This document shows, in pieces, positions 33,842 to 42,962 of a DNA stretch of 64,000 nucleotides (position 1 is the first letter of the stretch; each line of letters opens with the position of its first letter). The stretch spans positions 1 to 64,000 of the forward strand of contig NZ_LHZA01000152.1 in NCBI RefSeq assembly GCF_001580535.1. The letters are read 5' to 3'. This stretch comes from Acetobacter cerevisiae (GTDB lineage Bacteria; Pseudomonadota; Alphaproteobacteria; Acetobacterales; Acetobacteraceae). The position numbers were made by a program, and so were the translations under genes. The notes beneath the pieces are model-generated. The model saw only the letters and a program-made list of their open reading frames with translations. It ran no database searches and was not told the DNA's origin.

Positions 33842-35866
33842 ATGAAGACCTGCCGCAAGGGCAGGCCCATCACGGAAGGCAGGCGAATGGCAGCAGTCCC
33901 TTCGACAGACCCGACCGAACTGCGGGAAGAGGCTACCCTCTCCGCCCAGCAAAGTGCCGTGGCCAGAATGAGCCGCGCCGCACGCGTGCTGCTGAATGAT
34001 GAACCCCTCCCGCCCCACGCCCGCACCCTGCTGAACAGAATGTGCCTGCCGGTGACAGCACTCTGGTGCCGGGTGCTGCGGTTTGACCCCAGCGCCCCTA
34101 ACTGGCCGGACCGGGACCGGTTTGTGGTGCCCTCCACCACCATGCTGCCTCTTCTGCGCGCCATGCTGCGCCTGACGGGCTCCCCCACGGCAAACACCAT
34201 CCCCTTGGAATATGGTCGTCACCCGGCCGTAGAAGTCGCTCCGGGTCTGGCCGGGCAGGGGGTCGCCGCAGCCGTGGGCATGGCCTTTGCAGAACAGACT
34301 CTTGCCCGCCGCTTTGGCCGCTCACTGGTCAATCACCGCACGTGGGTGCTGGCACAGGATACGGACCTCGCAACCGGTGTCGCCATGGAAGCCGCGCAAC
34401 TGGCTGGCCGCTTTGGGCTGGACAGGCTGGCCGTTCTTGTCTCCCCGCCGGCAGGCCCGGATAACGGGGACTTTGCCGATTCGCTCGCCCGCTTCAGCGC
34501 CTCTGGCTGGACGGTGCGCCGGGTGGACGCTGGCAGTGCTGCGGCCATCAGTTCCGCCCTTGCTGCCACGCTCCGGGCCCGCAAACCGACCCTGATTGCC
34601 TGCCTCCCCTCCAGTGCCCCGGAGGTTCTGCCCGGCCCCCAGCTCCCACCGGAAGAAGAGCTGACCGGCCCGTGGAGTCCTACCGCCCGACGCGGGGCGA
34701 CCACCCGGCGCTCCTGGCTACGCCGCTTTGCCCGCCATCGCCTACGCAATGCGTTTGAGCGGGAGATGCAGGGCCAGCGTCCCGCCCTGTTTGATGAGGA
34801 CTGGCAGCGCGCCTGCCGCTGGCAACTGCGCGCTGCAACCGGACACGCCACGCAGGATGCCGGTTTTGCCGGACTCCGCGCCCTTTCCGAAATTCTGCCT
34901 GAGCTGGTCTGCCTGACGGCCTCCTCCGCCTATCGGCTGGATCTGGCAGCCCCGGTCGCCCTGCCTGCCACATTCCGGGCCCGCACGCGCCTGCTGCCGG
35001 CGGAGCAGTCCTGCGGTATTCAGGATCATGGCATGGCTGGTATGCTCAACGGTATTGCCTTGCATGGGGGGCTGCTTCCCATCTGTGCCGCGAGCATGAT
35101 GACGGTGGATCGCATGCGCTCCGCCCTGCGCATGGCCGCCCTCATGCGCCGCAAAGTGCTGTATCTGCTGACGGGTGACGGGCTGGCTCTGGGTGATGGC
35201 GGCGGGGGCTGGCAGCCGGTGGAACAGCTCGCCAGCCTGCGCGCCATGCCGCATCTGGCCGTTTTCCGCCCGTGTGACGCACGAGAGACCACAGCCTGCT
35301 GGGAGGCCGCTCTCAACTGGCAGGAAGGACCAGCCATGTTGCTGCTCTGCCCGTATGAAAACCAGTACGGTCCGCTCCCTCCGCCAGCGTTCGGCACCCC
35401 CTCCCGCGGGGGGTATGTGGTGAAGCAGGAAGACAACAGGCAGGTGACGCTGATTGCCTCTGGCCCAGAGGTTGCCATCGCGCTGAAAGCGTCGCACCAT
35501 CTGGCCCGACAGGATATTCGGGCCACCGTGGTCTCCATCCCCTGCTGGGAACTGTTTGCCGAACAGCCTGCCAGCTACCGTAAGACCGTGCTCGGCACGT
35601 CCGGGCTGCGCGTGGGGGTTGAGGCCGCTTCCAGCTTTGGCTGGGAACGCTGGCTTGGTGAAGAAGGAGTTTTTGTTGGCATGGATGATTTCGGCACGTC
35701 CGCCCCGGCCAACGCATTGTATGAGCGCTTCGGCATTACTGTTGAAGCGATCTGCGAGAAGGTGCGCGCGCGCCTTCTGACCTCAGGCGGTGAACGGGGG
35801 CCTTCCCTGCGCACGCCGGACCAGCCCCGGACCCGCGTTCGGGGACCGTTAACGACCAGACCATAG
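33842..35866 (+). CDS. transketolase homologue lacking active-site residues (pseudoenzyme)
   Basis: 674 residues from ATG 33842 (33887 is an alternative start). All three transketolase domains can be aligned: NWPDRDRF, GQGVAAAVGMAFAEQTLA, HGMAGMLNGIALHGG, RMAALMRRK, QPVEQLASLR and FRPCD are near-identical to E. coli TktA. But the GHGS loop is PSTT, the ThDP motif GDG...E is QDT...T, and the catalytic Glu of REFGM is Asp (QDHGM). HDS is GDG, the GPTHQP His is Trp (GGWQP), and the phosphate-binding Arg of LSRQN is lost. The gene is intact, lies 26 nt before gap and probably forms an operon with gap-pgk, the usual tkt place. Enzyme activity is unlikely. Confidence 0.85.
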   Translation: MKTCRKGRPITEGRRMAAVPSTDPTELREEATLSAQQSAVARMSRAARVLLNDEPLPPHARTLLNRMCLPVTALWCRVLRFDPSAPNWPDRDRFVVPSTTMLPLLRAMLRLTGSPTANTIPLEYGRHPAVEVAPGLAGQGVAAAVGMAFAEQTLARRFGRSLVNHRTWVLAQDTDLATGVAMEAAQLAGRFGLDRLAVLVSPPAGPDNGDFADSLARFSASGWTVRRVDAGSAAAISSALAATLRARKPTLIACLPSSAPEVLPGPQLPPEEELTGPWSPTARRGATTRRSWLRRFARHRLRNAFEREMQGQRPALFDEDWQRACRWQLRAATGHATQDAGFAGLRALSEILPELVCLTASSAYRLDLAAPVALPATFRARTRLLPAEQSCGIQDHGMAGMLNGIALHGGLLPICAASMMTVDRMRSALRMAALMRRKVLYLLTGDGLALGDGGGGWQPVEQLASLRAMPHLAVFRPCDARETTACWEAALNWQEGPAMLLLCPYENQYGPLPPPAFGTPSRGGYVVKQEDNRQVTLIASGPEVAIALKASHHLARQDIRATVVSIPCWELFAEQPASYRKTVLGTSGLRVGVEAASSFGWERWLGEEGVFVGMDDFGTSAPANALYERFGITVEAICEKVRARLLTSGGERGPSLRTPDQPRTRVRGPLTTRP

Positions 35867-35891
35867 AATAAAAAACGGAGCTTAAAAAACC

Positions 35892-36911
35892 ATGGCAGTC
35901 AAAATTGCAATCAACGGATTCGGGCGTATTGGCCGGCTTGTGCTGCGCGGTATTATTGAAAGCGGACGCACGGACGTTGTGCCGGTGGCCATTAACGATC
36001 TCGGCAGCGTTGAGGATAACGCCCACCTGCTGAGCTATGACAGTGTGCATGGTCGCCTGCCGGCTGACGTCAAAGTTGATGGCAACAAGCTGATCATCAC
36101 GGCGCATGGCCGCACATGGGACCCGATTACCGTTTCTGCCGAGCGTGACCCCTCCAAGGTGCCGTTCCAGGGCGTGGATGTGGCCATGGAATGCACCGGC
36201 CTGTTCACCTCCAAGGAAAAAGCTGGCCAGCTTCTGGCAGCCGGTGCCCGCAAGGTGATTATTTCCGCTCCGGGCACGGATGCTGATGCCACCATCGTTT
36301 ACGGTGTGAACCAGGATGTGCTGACGCCGGACATGACGGTGATTTCCAACGCCTCCTGCACCACCAACTGTCTGGCCCCGGTCGCCAAGGTGCTGGAAGA
36401 TACGTTTGGCATTGAACGCGGCTACATGGTCACCATCCACTCCTACACGGGTGACCAGCGCACGGTGGACACGCTGCATAAAGACCTGCGCCGCGCCCGC
36501 GCTGCCGGCCTGAACATGATCCCGACCTCCACAGGCGCTGCCCGCGCCGTTGGTCTGGTTCTGCCGCAGCTTAAAGGCAAGCTGGATGGCACGGCCATTC
36601 GTGTGCCGACGGCCAACGTCTCCCTCGTCTCGCTCGACTTCGTGCCGAAAAAGGTGCCGGGCTCCGTGGAAGAGGTGAACGCTGCCATCAAGGCCGCATC
36701 CGAAGGCGCGCTGAAAGGCGTTCTGGCATACTCCGACGCCCCGCTGGTCAGCTCCGACTTCAACCATGCGCTGGCATCCTCCACCTTTGACGCCACGCAG
36801 ACCTCTCTGGTCGATGGCGGCAAGCTGGTGCGCATCTGCTCCTGGTATGACAATGAGTGGGGCTTCTCCAACCGCATGTCCGACACTGCGGCGCTGTTCG
36901 GCTCACTCTGA
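35892..36911 (+). CDS. gap: glyceraldehyde-3-phosphate dehydrogenase, type I
   Basis: 339 residues. NAD-binding N-terminus [17 protein letters not shown], catalytic Cys in [13 protein letters not shown], the catalytic His in [10 protein letters not shown], and the C-terminal [13 protein letters not shown] are all intact. CGGAG lies upstream of ATG 35892. Follows the transketolase homologue by 25 nt and overlaps pgk by one base (TGATG). Confidence 0.97.
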   Translation: MAVKIAINGFGRIGRLVLRGIIESGRTDVVPVAINDLGSVEDNAHLLSYDSVHGRLPADVKVDGNKLIITAHGRTWDPITVSAERDPSKVPFQGVDVAMECTGLFTSKEKAGQLLAAGARKVIISAPGTDADATIVYGVNQDVLTPDMTVISNASCTTNCLAPVAKVLEDTFGIERGYMVTIHSYTGDQRTVDTLHKDLRRARAAGLNMIPTSTGAARAVGLVLPQLKGKLDGTAIRVPTANVSLVSLDFVPKKVPGSVEEVNAAIKAASEGALKGVLAYSDAPLVSSDFNHALASSTFDATQTSLVDGGKLVRICSWYDNEWGFSNRMSDTAALFGSL

Positions 36912-38134
36912 TGGCCATTCTTCCCTTCAACACGCTGGATAAGCTTGACCCGAAGGGCAAGCGTATCCTGCTGAGAGCCGATCTGAACGTCCCCATGCAG
37001 GACGGAAAGATTTCGGACATGACGCGCATTGAGCGCATTGTGCCCACCATCCGGGAACTGGCGGACAAAGGCGGGCGCGTGATTGTGCTCAGCCATTTTG
37101 ACCGCCCGAAGGGCAAGGTTGTGCCCGGCCTGTCTCTGGAACCCATGGCCGAGGCTCTGGCCACGGCACTGGGTAAACCAGTCAGCTTCATGCATGACTG
37201 CATCGGCCCGCAGGCAGAAACGGCAGCCCGCTCCCTGAAGGACGGGGAAGTGCTGCTGCTGGAAAACACCCGCTTCTACCCCGGCGAGGAAGCCAACGCG
37301 CCGGATCTGGCCGCAGAACTGGCCAGACTGGGCGATGTGTATGTGAACGATGCGTTCTCCGCAGCGCACCGGGCACATGCCTCCACCGCCGGTGTGGCCG
37401 AGCATCTGCCAGCCTATGCCGGGCGTCTGATGGAAGCGGAACTGTCCGCTCTGGATGCCGCTCTTGAAAACCCTGAGCATCCGGTTGGCGCGATTGTGGG
37501 CGGGGCGAAAGTCTCCACCAAACTCGCCCTGCTGGAAAACATGCTGGAACGTGTCGACGTTCTGGTTGTGGGTGGTGCCATGGCCAACACCTTCCTTGCG
37601 GCCAAAGGGCTGAGCGTCGGCAAATCGCTCAAGGAAGAAGAGATGCTGGATACCGCCCGGCAGATCATCGCCAAGGCGAAGGAAAAGAACTGCGATCTGG
37701 TTCTGCCGGTGGATGTTGTTCTCTCTGAGGACTTCATGGCCGGTGCGCCCACGCTGGTCGCCCCGGTGACGGAAATTCCCGATGGCTGGATGGTGCTGGA
37801 TGTGGGCCCGGAAACGGTTGCACTGCTGAAAGCCAAACTAGCTGGCCTGAAAACGCTGGTATGGAACGGCCCTCTGGGCGTGTTCGAACTGCCGCCGTTT
37901 GATGAAGGCACCAATGCCGTCGCACAGGAAGCCGCTCGCCTGACCAAGGCTGGCAGCCTGAAAACCATTGCCGGAGGGGGGGACACTGTTTCCGCCCTGC
38001 GTCACGCCGGTGTGCTGCATGACATGACGTATGTCTCCACCGCAGGCGGCGCTTTCCTGGAGTGGCTGGAAGGCAAGGTTCTGCCGGGCCTGACGGCACT
38101 CAGCTCTACGCTGGAACGGACCATTCCCATCTGA
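36911..38134 (+). CDS. pgk: phosphoglycerate kinase
   Basis: 407 residues from ATG 36911, whose A is also the last base of the gap TGA. N-terminal [32 protein letters not shown], and the C-terminal nucleotide domain [10 protein letters not shown] and [12 protein letters not shown] are diagnostic. Produces ATP from 1,3-bisphosphoglycerate. Ends in a strong terminator. Confidence 0.97.
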   Translation: MAILPFNTLDKLDPKGKRILLRADLNVPMQDGKISDMTRIERIVPTIRELADKGGRVIVLSHFDRPKGKVVPGLSLEPMAEALATALGKPVSFMHDCIGPQAETAARSLKDGEVLLLENTRFYPGEEANAPDLAAELARLGDVYVNDAFSAAHRAHASTAGVAEHLPAYAGRLMEAELSALDAALENPEHPVGAIVGGAKVSTKLALLENMLERVDVLVVGGAMANTFLAAKGLSVGKSLKEEEMLDTARQIIAKAKEKNCDLVLPVDVVLSEDFMAGAPTLVAPVTEIPDGWMVLDVGPETVALLKAKLAGLKTLVWNGPLGVFELPPFDEGTNAVAQEAARLTKAGSLKTIAGGGDTVSALRHAGVLHDMTYVSTAGGAFLEWLEGKVLPGLTALSSTLERTIPI

Positions 38135-38176
38135 AAAACACTCTGATTTCAGAGACTTTTTCTGAGAAGACAGAAT

Positions 38177-38208
38177 GCGCCGGGGGTCTCAGACCTCCGG
38201 CGTTTTTT
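38177..38208 (+). terminator. terminator of the tkt-gap-pgk operon
   Basis: Stem CGCCGGGGG/CCTCCGGCG (one G-U pair) with 7-nt loop followed by six T. It overlaps the last codons of the convergent EamA gene. Confidence 0.88.
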
Positions 38209-39136
38209 CTTGGATTGCCGGCGGCCTTACACGCCCCAGCGTATTCATCAGCCCGACACCGGCCAGAATAATGGCCCCGCCCACCAGCATACGCACGCTG
38301 GGCACCTCGGCGGTGATCAGAAACGCCAGCAACAAAGTCGCGGGGGAGAGCAGATAGATAAAGCCGGAAGACCGGGCCACACCAATCCTGCCCACAACAT
38401 GCGCCCATGCCGCGTAGCCCAGAATAGCCGGAAACACCGCAAGCTGCACAACCAGAATCCAGCCGGTAACAGGCGCAGTCTGCAAGCTCTGCACCGCCTG
38501 CGGAAGCCATGGGATGAGCAGCACAGCGCCAATAATCAGCACATACGCCGTCGTCGCCAAAGCCCCATACACCGCCACAAGTTTTTTCTGCACCGCATTA
38601 TAGACGGCGGCAGAAAAGGCTGCCCCCAGCACATCAGCCGCACCAGAGCCAAATGTCAGGCCGCCCGGTTGTCCCTGTGCCACCAGAACAACACCACAGA
38701 AGCTGACCAGTGACCCAATCCAGCCCCAGACAGACAGCAGCTCTCCCATCACCCCAACAGCAAGAAGTGCAGCGATTAGCGGCGAAAAGCTGATCAACAG
38801 GCTGGCCGCCCCGGCGGAAACCGTCTGCTCGCCCAGATTGAACAGGATATTATAAAGGGAAATGCCAATCGCCCCGCACACCACAAAGCGCGGCAGGTCC
38901 TGCACACGCGGCAACCGGGGGCGCGTCCAGCCAACCCAGACCAGCGCAATAACCGCCGCTAACGCATAACGCGCGGCTGCCAGCGGAATAGGGGGAAGGA
39001 CCTGCAACGCCAGACGCACAACAGGATAGGCGCTGGCCCACGATAAAATGGCCAGAGCCGCCGCAAAAACCGGCACAGGCGGGTGGGATGCAGGCAACGA
39101 ATGAACCGACGAGGCCGGAGCAGGCTGTGCATCCAT
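38189..39136 (-). CDS. EamA/DMT-family transporter (10 TM)
   Basis: 315 residues with about ten hydrophobic helices arranged as two EamA repeats (first PVFAAALAILSWASAYPVVRLAL, second beginning AADVLGAAFSAAVYNAVQKKL). RhaT/YdcZ-like drug/metabolite exporters have this layout; substrate cannot be predicted. The start at ATG 39136 follows the phosphatase stop by 7 nt, so the two form an operon. Confidence 0.88.
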   Translation of the reverse strand: MDAQPAPASSVHSLPASHPPVPVFAAALAILSWASAYPVVRLALQVLPPIPLAAARYALAAVIALVWVGWTRPRLPRVQDLPRFVVCGAIGISLYNILFNLGEQTVSAGAASLLISFSPLIAALLAVGVMGELLSVWGWIGSLVSFCGVVLVAQGQPGGLTFGSGAADVLGAAFSAAVYNAVQKKLVAVYGALATTAYVLIIGAVLLIPWLPQAVQSLQTAPVTGWILVVQLAVFPAILGYAAWAHVVGRIGVARSSGFIYLLSPATLLLAFLITAEVPSVRMLVGGAIILAGVGLMNTLGRVRPPAIQEKTPEV

Positions 39137-39143
39137 GGGTCTG

Positions 39144-39806
39144 TTACTCTCTGCGTAAAACCTGGTCTGTCATGAAAGAGGCAATTTTCCCGGCAACGAA
39201 GTCCCGCTTCAATGCGGCTTCGTCATACTCATCGCGCACCCAGTCCAGAAACGGAATGCGCCCTTCGGCCTCGGCCTGATAACGCAGGAAAAACGCATCC
39301 AGAATGCCGGTGCGGGACTGGCGAAAATGCCCATACCGCCAGGAGAGTTCCTTAAGCGCCCGCTCTGCCGTGCCGCCTTCAAACAGGATCACCAGCCCGG
39401 ATGCCAGACCAGCCCGGTCGGCGCCGGATTTGCAATGCATCAGCATTGGGAAAGCAATCTGCTGATACAGTCCGGCAAAACGCAGGATACGGTCCCGGTG
39501 CGGGGCCCCCCGGCTTTCAAACGCCATATCCACGTGCGCCAGCCCAAGGCGAGCGGCAGCATTGCGGGAGAGCGCATCCGACCCGCATTTCCGGTGCCCA
39601 CGCAGATTAACCAGCGTGCGCAGGTTAAAACGCCGCATGGCCCATTTCAGACGGGCCGGGGTTGGATGATTGCAGCGGTAAACCTTGCCCGGCACCACAG
39701 CATGAAAATTTGTCCAGACCAGCCGGAAAATAGCGTGGTCCACAAACAAACTGTCTGTCCATGCCCGCGTACGACCGGCAACGGAGGAAAGATGGCCGTC
39801 AAACAC
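39144..39806 (-). CDS. CX5R tyrosine/dual-specificity-type phosphatase
   Basis: 220 residues from a GTG at 39806 (GGGAG upstream). The P-loop is MHCKSGADRAG with Cys125 and Arg131 and a likely general-acid Asp93 (AHVDMAFESRGAP). N-terminal VVPGKVYRCNHPTPARLKW is typical of bacterial protein-tyrosine phosphatase families that include phosphoinositide-phosphatase-like members. No signal peptide, so probably cytosolic. In an operon with the EamA transporter. Substrate unknown. Confidence 0.82.
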   Translation of the reverse strand: MFDGHLSSVAGRTRAWTDSLFVDHAIFRLVWTNFHAVVPGKVYRCNHPTPARLKWAMRRFNLRTLVNLRGHRKCGSDALSRNAAARLGLAHVDMAFESRGAPHRDRILRFAGLYQQIAFPMLMHCKSGADRAGLASGLVILFEGGTAERALKELSWRYGHFRQSRTGILDAFFLRYQAEAEGRIPFLDWVRDEYDEAALKRDFVAGKIASFMTDQVLRRE

Positions 39807-39886
39807 GAACTGCTCCCGTTCTCATAGAAAGGACTGGTGTCTCACCCTGCTTCCTCAGCGTCAATCTTTTCAACAGAGGCCGACTG

Positions 39887-40399
39887 TTACGGCCCGGGCC
39901 GGGCATCCAGCTTCAGGCAGAAAAACGTCAGATCCAGCCAGCGCCCAAATTTGCAGCCAACCTCTTTCATCACACCTGTGGCTTCAAACCCAAGTTGCTG
40001 ATGCAGCGCAACAGATCCGGCATTCTCAGCATCAATCCCGGCCACCATCACATGCTTTCCCTGCGCACGGGCCTGCTCGATCAGCGCCTTCATCAGAGTC
40101 AGCCCCACGCCCTGCCGCTGCGCATCAGGGTGCACATACACTGAATGCTCCACCGTATGCCGGTAACCATCAAACGCCCGCCAGGGACCAAAGGTGGCAT
40201 AACCCGTAACTGCCCCGTCCTGCGAGACAGCCACCAGCACCGGATACCCGGCCTTCTGCCGCTCCTGTAACCACGCCAGACGATTGGCCTCATCAACGAC
40301 CGTCTCGTTCCAGATCGCCGTCGTATGCAGCACGGCGTGGTTATAAATACTGGTAATCCGGGGAATATCCGCCGGGCAGGCGTCGCGAAGCATCATCAT
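39887..40399 (-). CDS. phosphinothricin-acetyltransferase-like GNAT
   Basis: 170 residues. Three tandem ATGs (40399, 40396, 40393) follow an AAAGG; the last or middle has the best spacing. Motifs LRDACPADIPRITSIYNHAVLHTTAIWNE, YATFGPWRAFDGYRHTVEHSVYVHP and GFEATGVMKEVGCKFGRWLDLTFF are those of the Pat/MnaT subfamily, which acetylates amino groups of phosphinothricin, methionine sulfone/sulfoximine and related amino acids. Physiological substrate uncertain. Confidence 0.85.
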   Translation of the reverse strand: MMMLRDACPADIPRITSIYNHAVLHTTAIWNETVVDEANRLAWLQERQKAGYPVLVAVSQDGAVTGYATFGPWRAFDGYRHTVEHSVYVHPDAQRQGVGLTLMKALIEQARAQGKHVMVAGIDAENAGSVALHQQLGFEATGVMKEVGCKFGRWLDLTFFCLKLDARPGP

Positions 40400-40450
40400 C
40401 CGCCTTTTATGCGGGATGCTTCGTGCGCAAGGCAAACCGAAACGGTTATT

Positions 40451-41962
40451 TTACCGGCCGGGCAGAAGCTTCGGTGCGTCCGGTTCTGTCTGAGGCCGAA
40501 GCTTGTAGAGCGACAACGAAAACTTATTCGGCCTGTTCTTATGAATATGCCGAACATTCACCGCGTAAGTCTGGGTGTAATGGTCGTGCAGCCACTGGCA
40601 AACGGGAGCCTCAACCGCATGTCTTTCGCAGCCCATATAAGGGGCCACGACATATAACGGCTGCTGCCGGAGGTCCTGCATATAACGCTTCCAGGCATTC
40701 TGCCGGAAGAAAATATCGATATGGTCACTAAACAGATACACATCAAAGGGCTTTAAATCAGACAGGTAGAAAACAGCATGGAACGTTCTGATATCCAGAA
40801 CTTTGGCATGCCCAACCTGCCGGGCAATCTCTGCATAATCCACGCGCGACGTGTAGAGAGCGACCGTCACATTCCTCTTCACTGCTGTCCCCATAAAAAA
40901 CACGGAAGAGATCCAAAGAGGCAGAAGAGCAAGACGAGAAGGCAATGCGCCGTCCCGGAACAAAATCGCCAGCATGATGGTGGCAGGTGCAAAACAGAGA
41001 ATGAAATAATGCTGGTACGGATGCCCGGACAGCAGCGTTGCCGGAAAGGATGAGGCAAGCCAGACAGGCAAAATCATGCTGCGACGTGAGGCTTCATCCG
41101 CCAGATCAAATGGAAAACGCCTGATCCAACCAAGTATGATGGGCAACATCAGTCCCAGATAAAACGTCATCCAGAAGACGCACTGCAACCGGTCGGAAAG
41201 CGCGCCACCATACATATGCAGAAAACTTCTCTGCATGGAAAAATAGGTCTGCAACGCGCCATGCCCAACAATCAGATAGGGCAAAAACAGAATGATCAGA
41301 CCGACCACGCCTCCCAGCCCCATCACCACACAGCGGGAAAGACGGAACCAGCCCGGAGAAAACAGAAGCAGAGCCATAGGCCCCAGAAGACAGACGCCCG
41401 CCAGATAATTCACATTGACGGTCAAAGCTGCAAGACAGCCTGCCAGAAAAAACAGAGCCGTTTTGTGTGTCTCTATCCCTTTGAGCATCAACGCCAGAAT
41501 CAGCGCTTCACCCACCACCAGAACAAGTTCCGTATTGCCGGATAGCACGTCAAAAATCGCGCCGCCTACAGTCAGGATGACAAAGGCAACAGTGCGATTA
41601 AAGACTCCGAACGCCCGGCTGATGGTGACAAAAGCCCCACTTAACAGCACCGCCAGAAGCGTAAATTTTCCTGGCGTAAAAGGGCCGATCCTGTCCCAAA
41701 GCCCATAAAACAGATAAACGCCAAAGGGCTTGTGATCAAAAGCATAGTCGTAGGGCAGAAGGTGGTCTCGGAGCAGGCCTCGGCCAATCAGCACGTAATA
41801 CGCCGGATCCCCGTCCGAAAACGGAACGACGCAATAGCTCAGCGTATACACAACAACAAGGCCGATCAGGAAATATTTCAATCCTACGGCAAGCCTCGGA
41901 GAAACCATCCGGGGCATCATTTCTGAGAAAAACAGACTAATCCTGCTATCTCTCTCTTGCAC
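40451..41962 (-). CDS. GT-C-fold (GT39/ArnT-like) membrane glycosyltransferase, AT-richer than neighbours
   Basis: 503 residues from a GTG at 41962 preceded by AAGGA. About ten membrane helices, then a C-terminal periplasmic part of about 130 residues. After the first helix, PFSDGDPAYYVLIGRGLL gives the Asp50/Asp52 pair of GT-C enzymes, and DHKPFGVYLFYGLWDRI matches the DHKPP-type motif of ArnT-like proteins. Such enzymes use polyprenyl-phosphate sugars to modify lipid A or glycans in the periplasm. Base composition is visibly lower in GC than the flanking genes, which may reflect transfer. Stands alone. Confidence 0.7.
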   Translation of the reverse strand: MQERDSRISLFFSEMMPRMVSPRLAVGLKYFLIGLVVVYTLSYCVVPFSDGDPAYYVLIGRGLLRDHLLPYDYAFDHKPFGVYLFYGLWDRIGPFTPGKFTLLAVLLSGAFVTISRAFGVFNRTVAFVILTVGGAIFDVLSGNTELVLVVGEALILALMLKGIETHKTALFFLAGCLAALTVNVNYLAGVCLLGPMALLLFSPGWFRLSRCVVMGLGGVVGLIILFLPYLIVGHGALQTYFSMQRSFLHMYGGALSDRLQCVFWMTFYLGLMLPIILGWIRRFPFDLADEASRRSMILPVWLASSFPATLLSGHPYQHYFILCFAPATIMLAILFRDGALPSRLALLPLWISSVFFMGTAVKRNVTVALYTSRVDYAEIARQVGHAKVLDIRTFHAVFYLSDLKPFDVYLFSDHIDIFFRQNAWKRYMQDLRQQPLYVVAPYMGCERHAVEAPVCQWLHDHYTQTYAVNVRHIHKNRPNKFSLSLYKLRPQTEPDAPKLLPGR

Positions 41963-42041
41963 ACCGTTTTCCTTATGTTTTGAGACTATTTTTTAACTAT
42001 GATCTCAAGCATCAGTTTTGATGCATTTTTAATTTCAAAAC

Positions 42042-42077
42042 AAAAAACCCGGAACGTCTGAATGACGCACCGGGTTT
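42042..42077 (-). terminator. sdhCDAB operon terminator
   Basis: AAACCCGG (42045-42052) with CCGGGTTT (42070-42077), plus an inner CGTC/GACG stem closing a 5-nt loop. An A run at 42042-42047 gives the T tract on the minus strand. About 70 nt after the sdhB stop. Confidence 0.85.
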
Positions 42078-42143
42078 CTCTTGTCTTCTAAAAAACCCTT
42101 ACGGGCTGGAAGACCAATAACCGATCAGAGTAAAGAGCGGTTC

Positions 42144-42926
42144 TCAGACTTTCCGTTCAATCTGCAACTCTTTAATCCGGCCAATCGCCTTGGCAGGATT
42201 CAGACCTTTGGGACAAGTCTGCGTGCAGTTCATGATGGTACGGCAGGCATAGAGCTTGAAGGTATCTTCCAGCCCATCCAGCCGGTCACCCGTATGCTCA
42301 TCACGGCTGTCCGCAATCCAGCGATACGCCGCCAGCAGCACAGCTGGCCCCAGATACTTATCGCCATTCCACCAGTAAGACGGGCAGGATGTTGTGCAGC
42401 AGAAGCACAGAATGCACTCCCACATACCATCCAGCTTGGCGCGTTCTTCAATGCTCTGCTTGCGCTCGGCATCCGGCGGCGGCGCACTGTCTGACTGCAA
42501 CCACGGGTTAATGGCCCGCAGCTGCGCATAGGCGCCATCCAGATTGGAAACCAGATCTTTGACAATCGGCATGTGCGGCAGCGGATAGATGCGCACATCG
42601 CCCTTGATGTCTTTGATCGGCTTCAGGCACGCCAGCGTGTTTTCACCGTCAATGTTCATCGCGCAGGAGCCGCAAATCCCTTCACGGCAGGACCTGCGGA
42701 ATGTCAGCGTCGGGTCCATATCATTCTTGATGTGGATAATGGCGTCCAGCACCATCGGCCCGATGGTATCCAGATCCACTTCATAGGAATCCACTACCGG
42801 ATTTCTGTCATCATCCGGCGTCCAGCGATAAACCCTGAACGTCCTGACGTTTTTAGCCCCGGCTGGCGCGGGATAGGTTTTACCTTTCCCGATCTCGCTG
42901 TTGCGCGGCAGTCTGAGTTCGACCAT
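42144..42926 (-). CDS. sdhB: succinate dehydrogenase iron-sulfur subunit
   Basis: 260 residues. The [2Fe-2S] ligands lie in [15 protein letters not shown]...TLAC, the [4Fe-4S] ligands in [16 protein letters not shown], and the [3Fe-4S] region in [17 protein letters not shown]. Electrons pass from SdhA through these clusters to ubiquinone. Last gene of sdhCDAB, 36 nt after sdhA. Confidence 0.97.
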   Translation of the reverse strand: MVELRLPRNSEIGKGKTYPAPAGAKNVRTFRVYRWTPDDDRNPVVDSYEVDLDTIGPMVLDAIIHIKNDMDPTLTFRRSCREGICGSCAMNIDGENTLACLKPIKDIKGDVRIYPLPHMPIVKDLVSNLDGAYAQLRAINPWLQSDSAPPPDAERKQSIEERAKLDGMWECILCFCCTTSCPSYWWNGDKYLGPAVLLAAYRWIADSRDEHTGDRLDGLEDTFKLYACRTIMNCTQTCPKGLNPAKAIGRIKELQIERKV

Positions 42927-42962
42927 GTTCGCCTCCCTTTTTCGCCCGTTCTTCCCGTCGGC

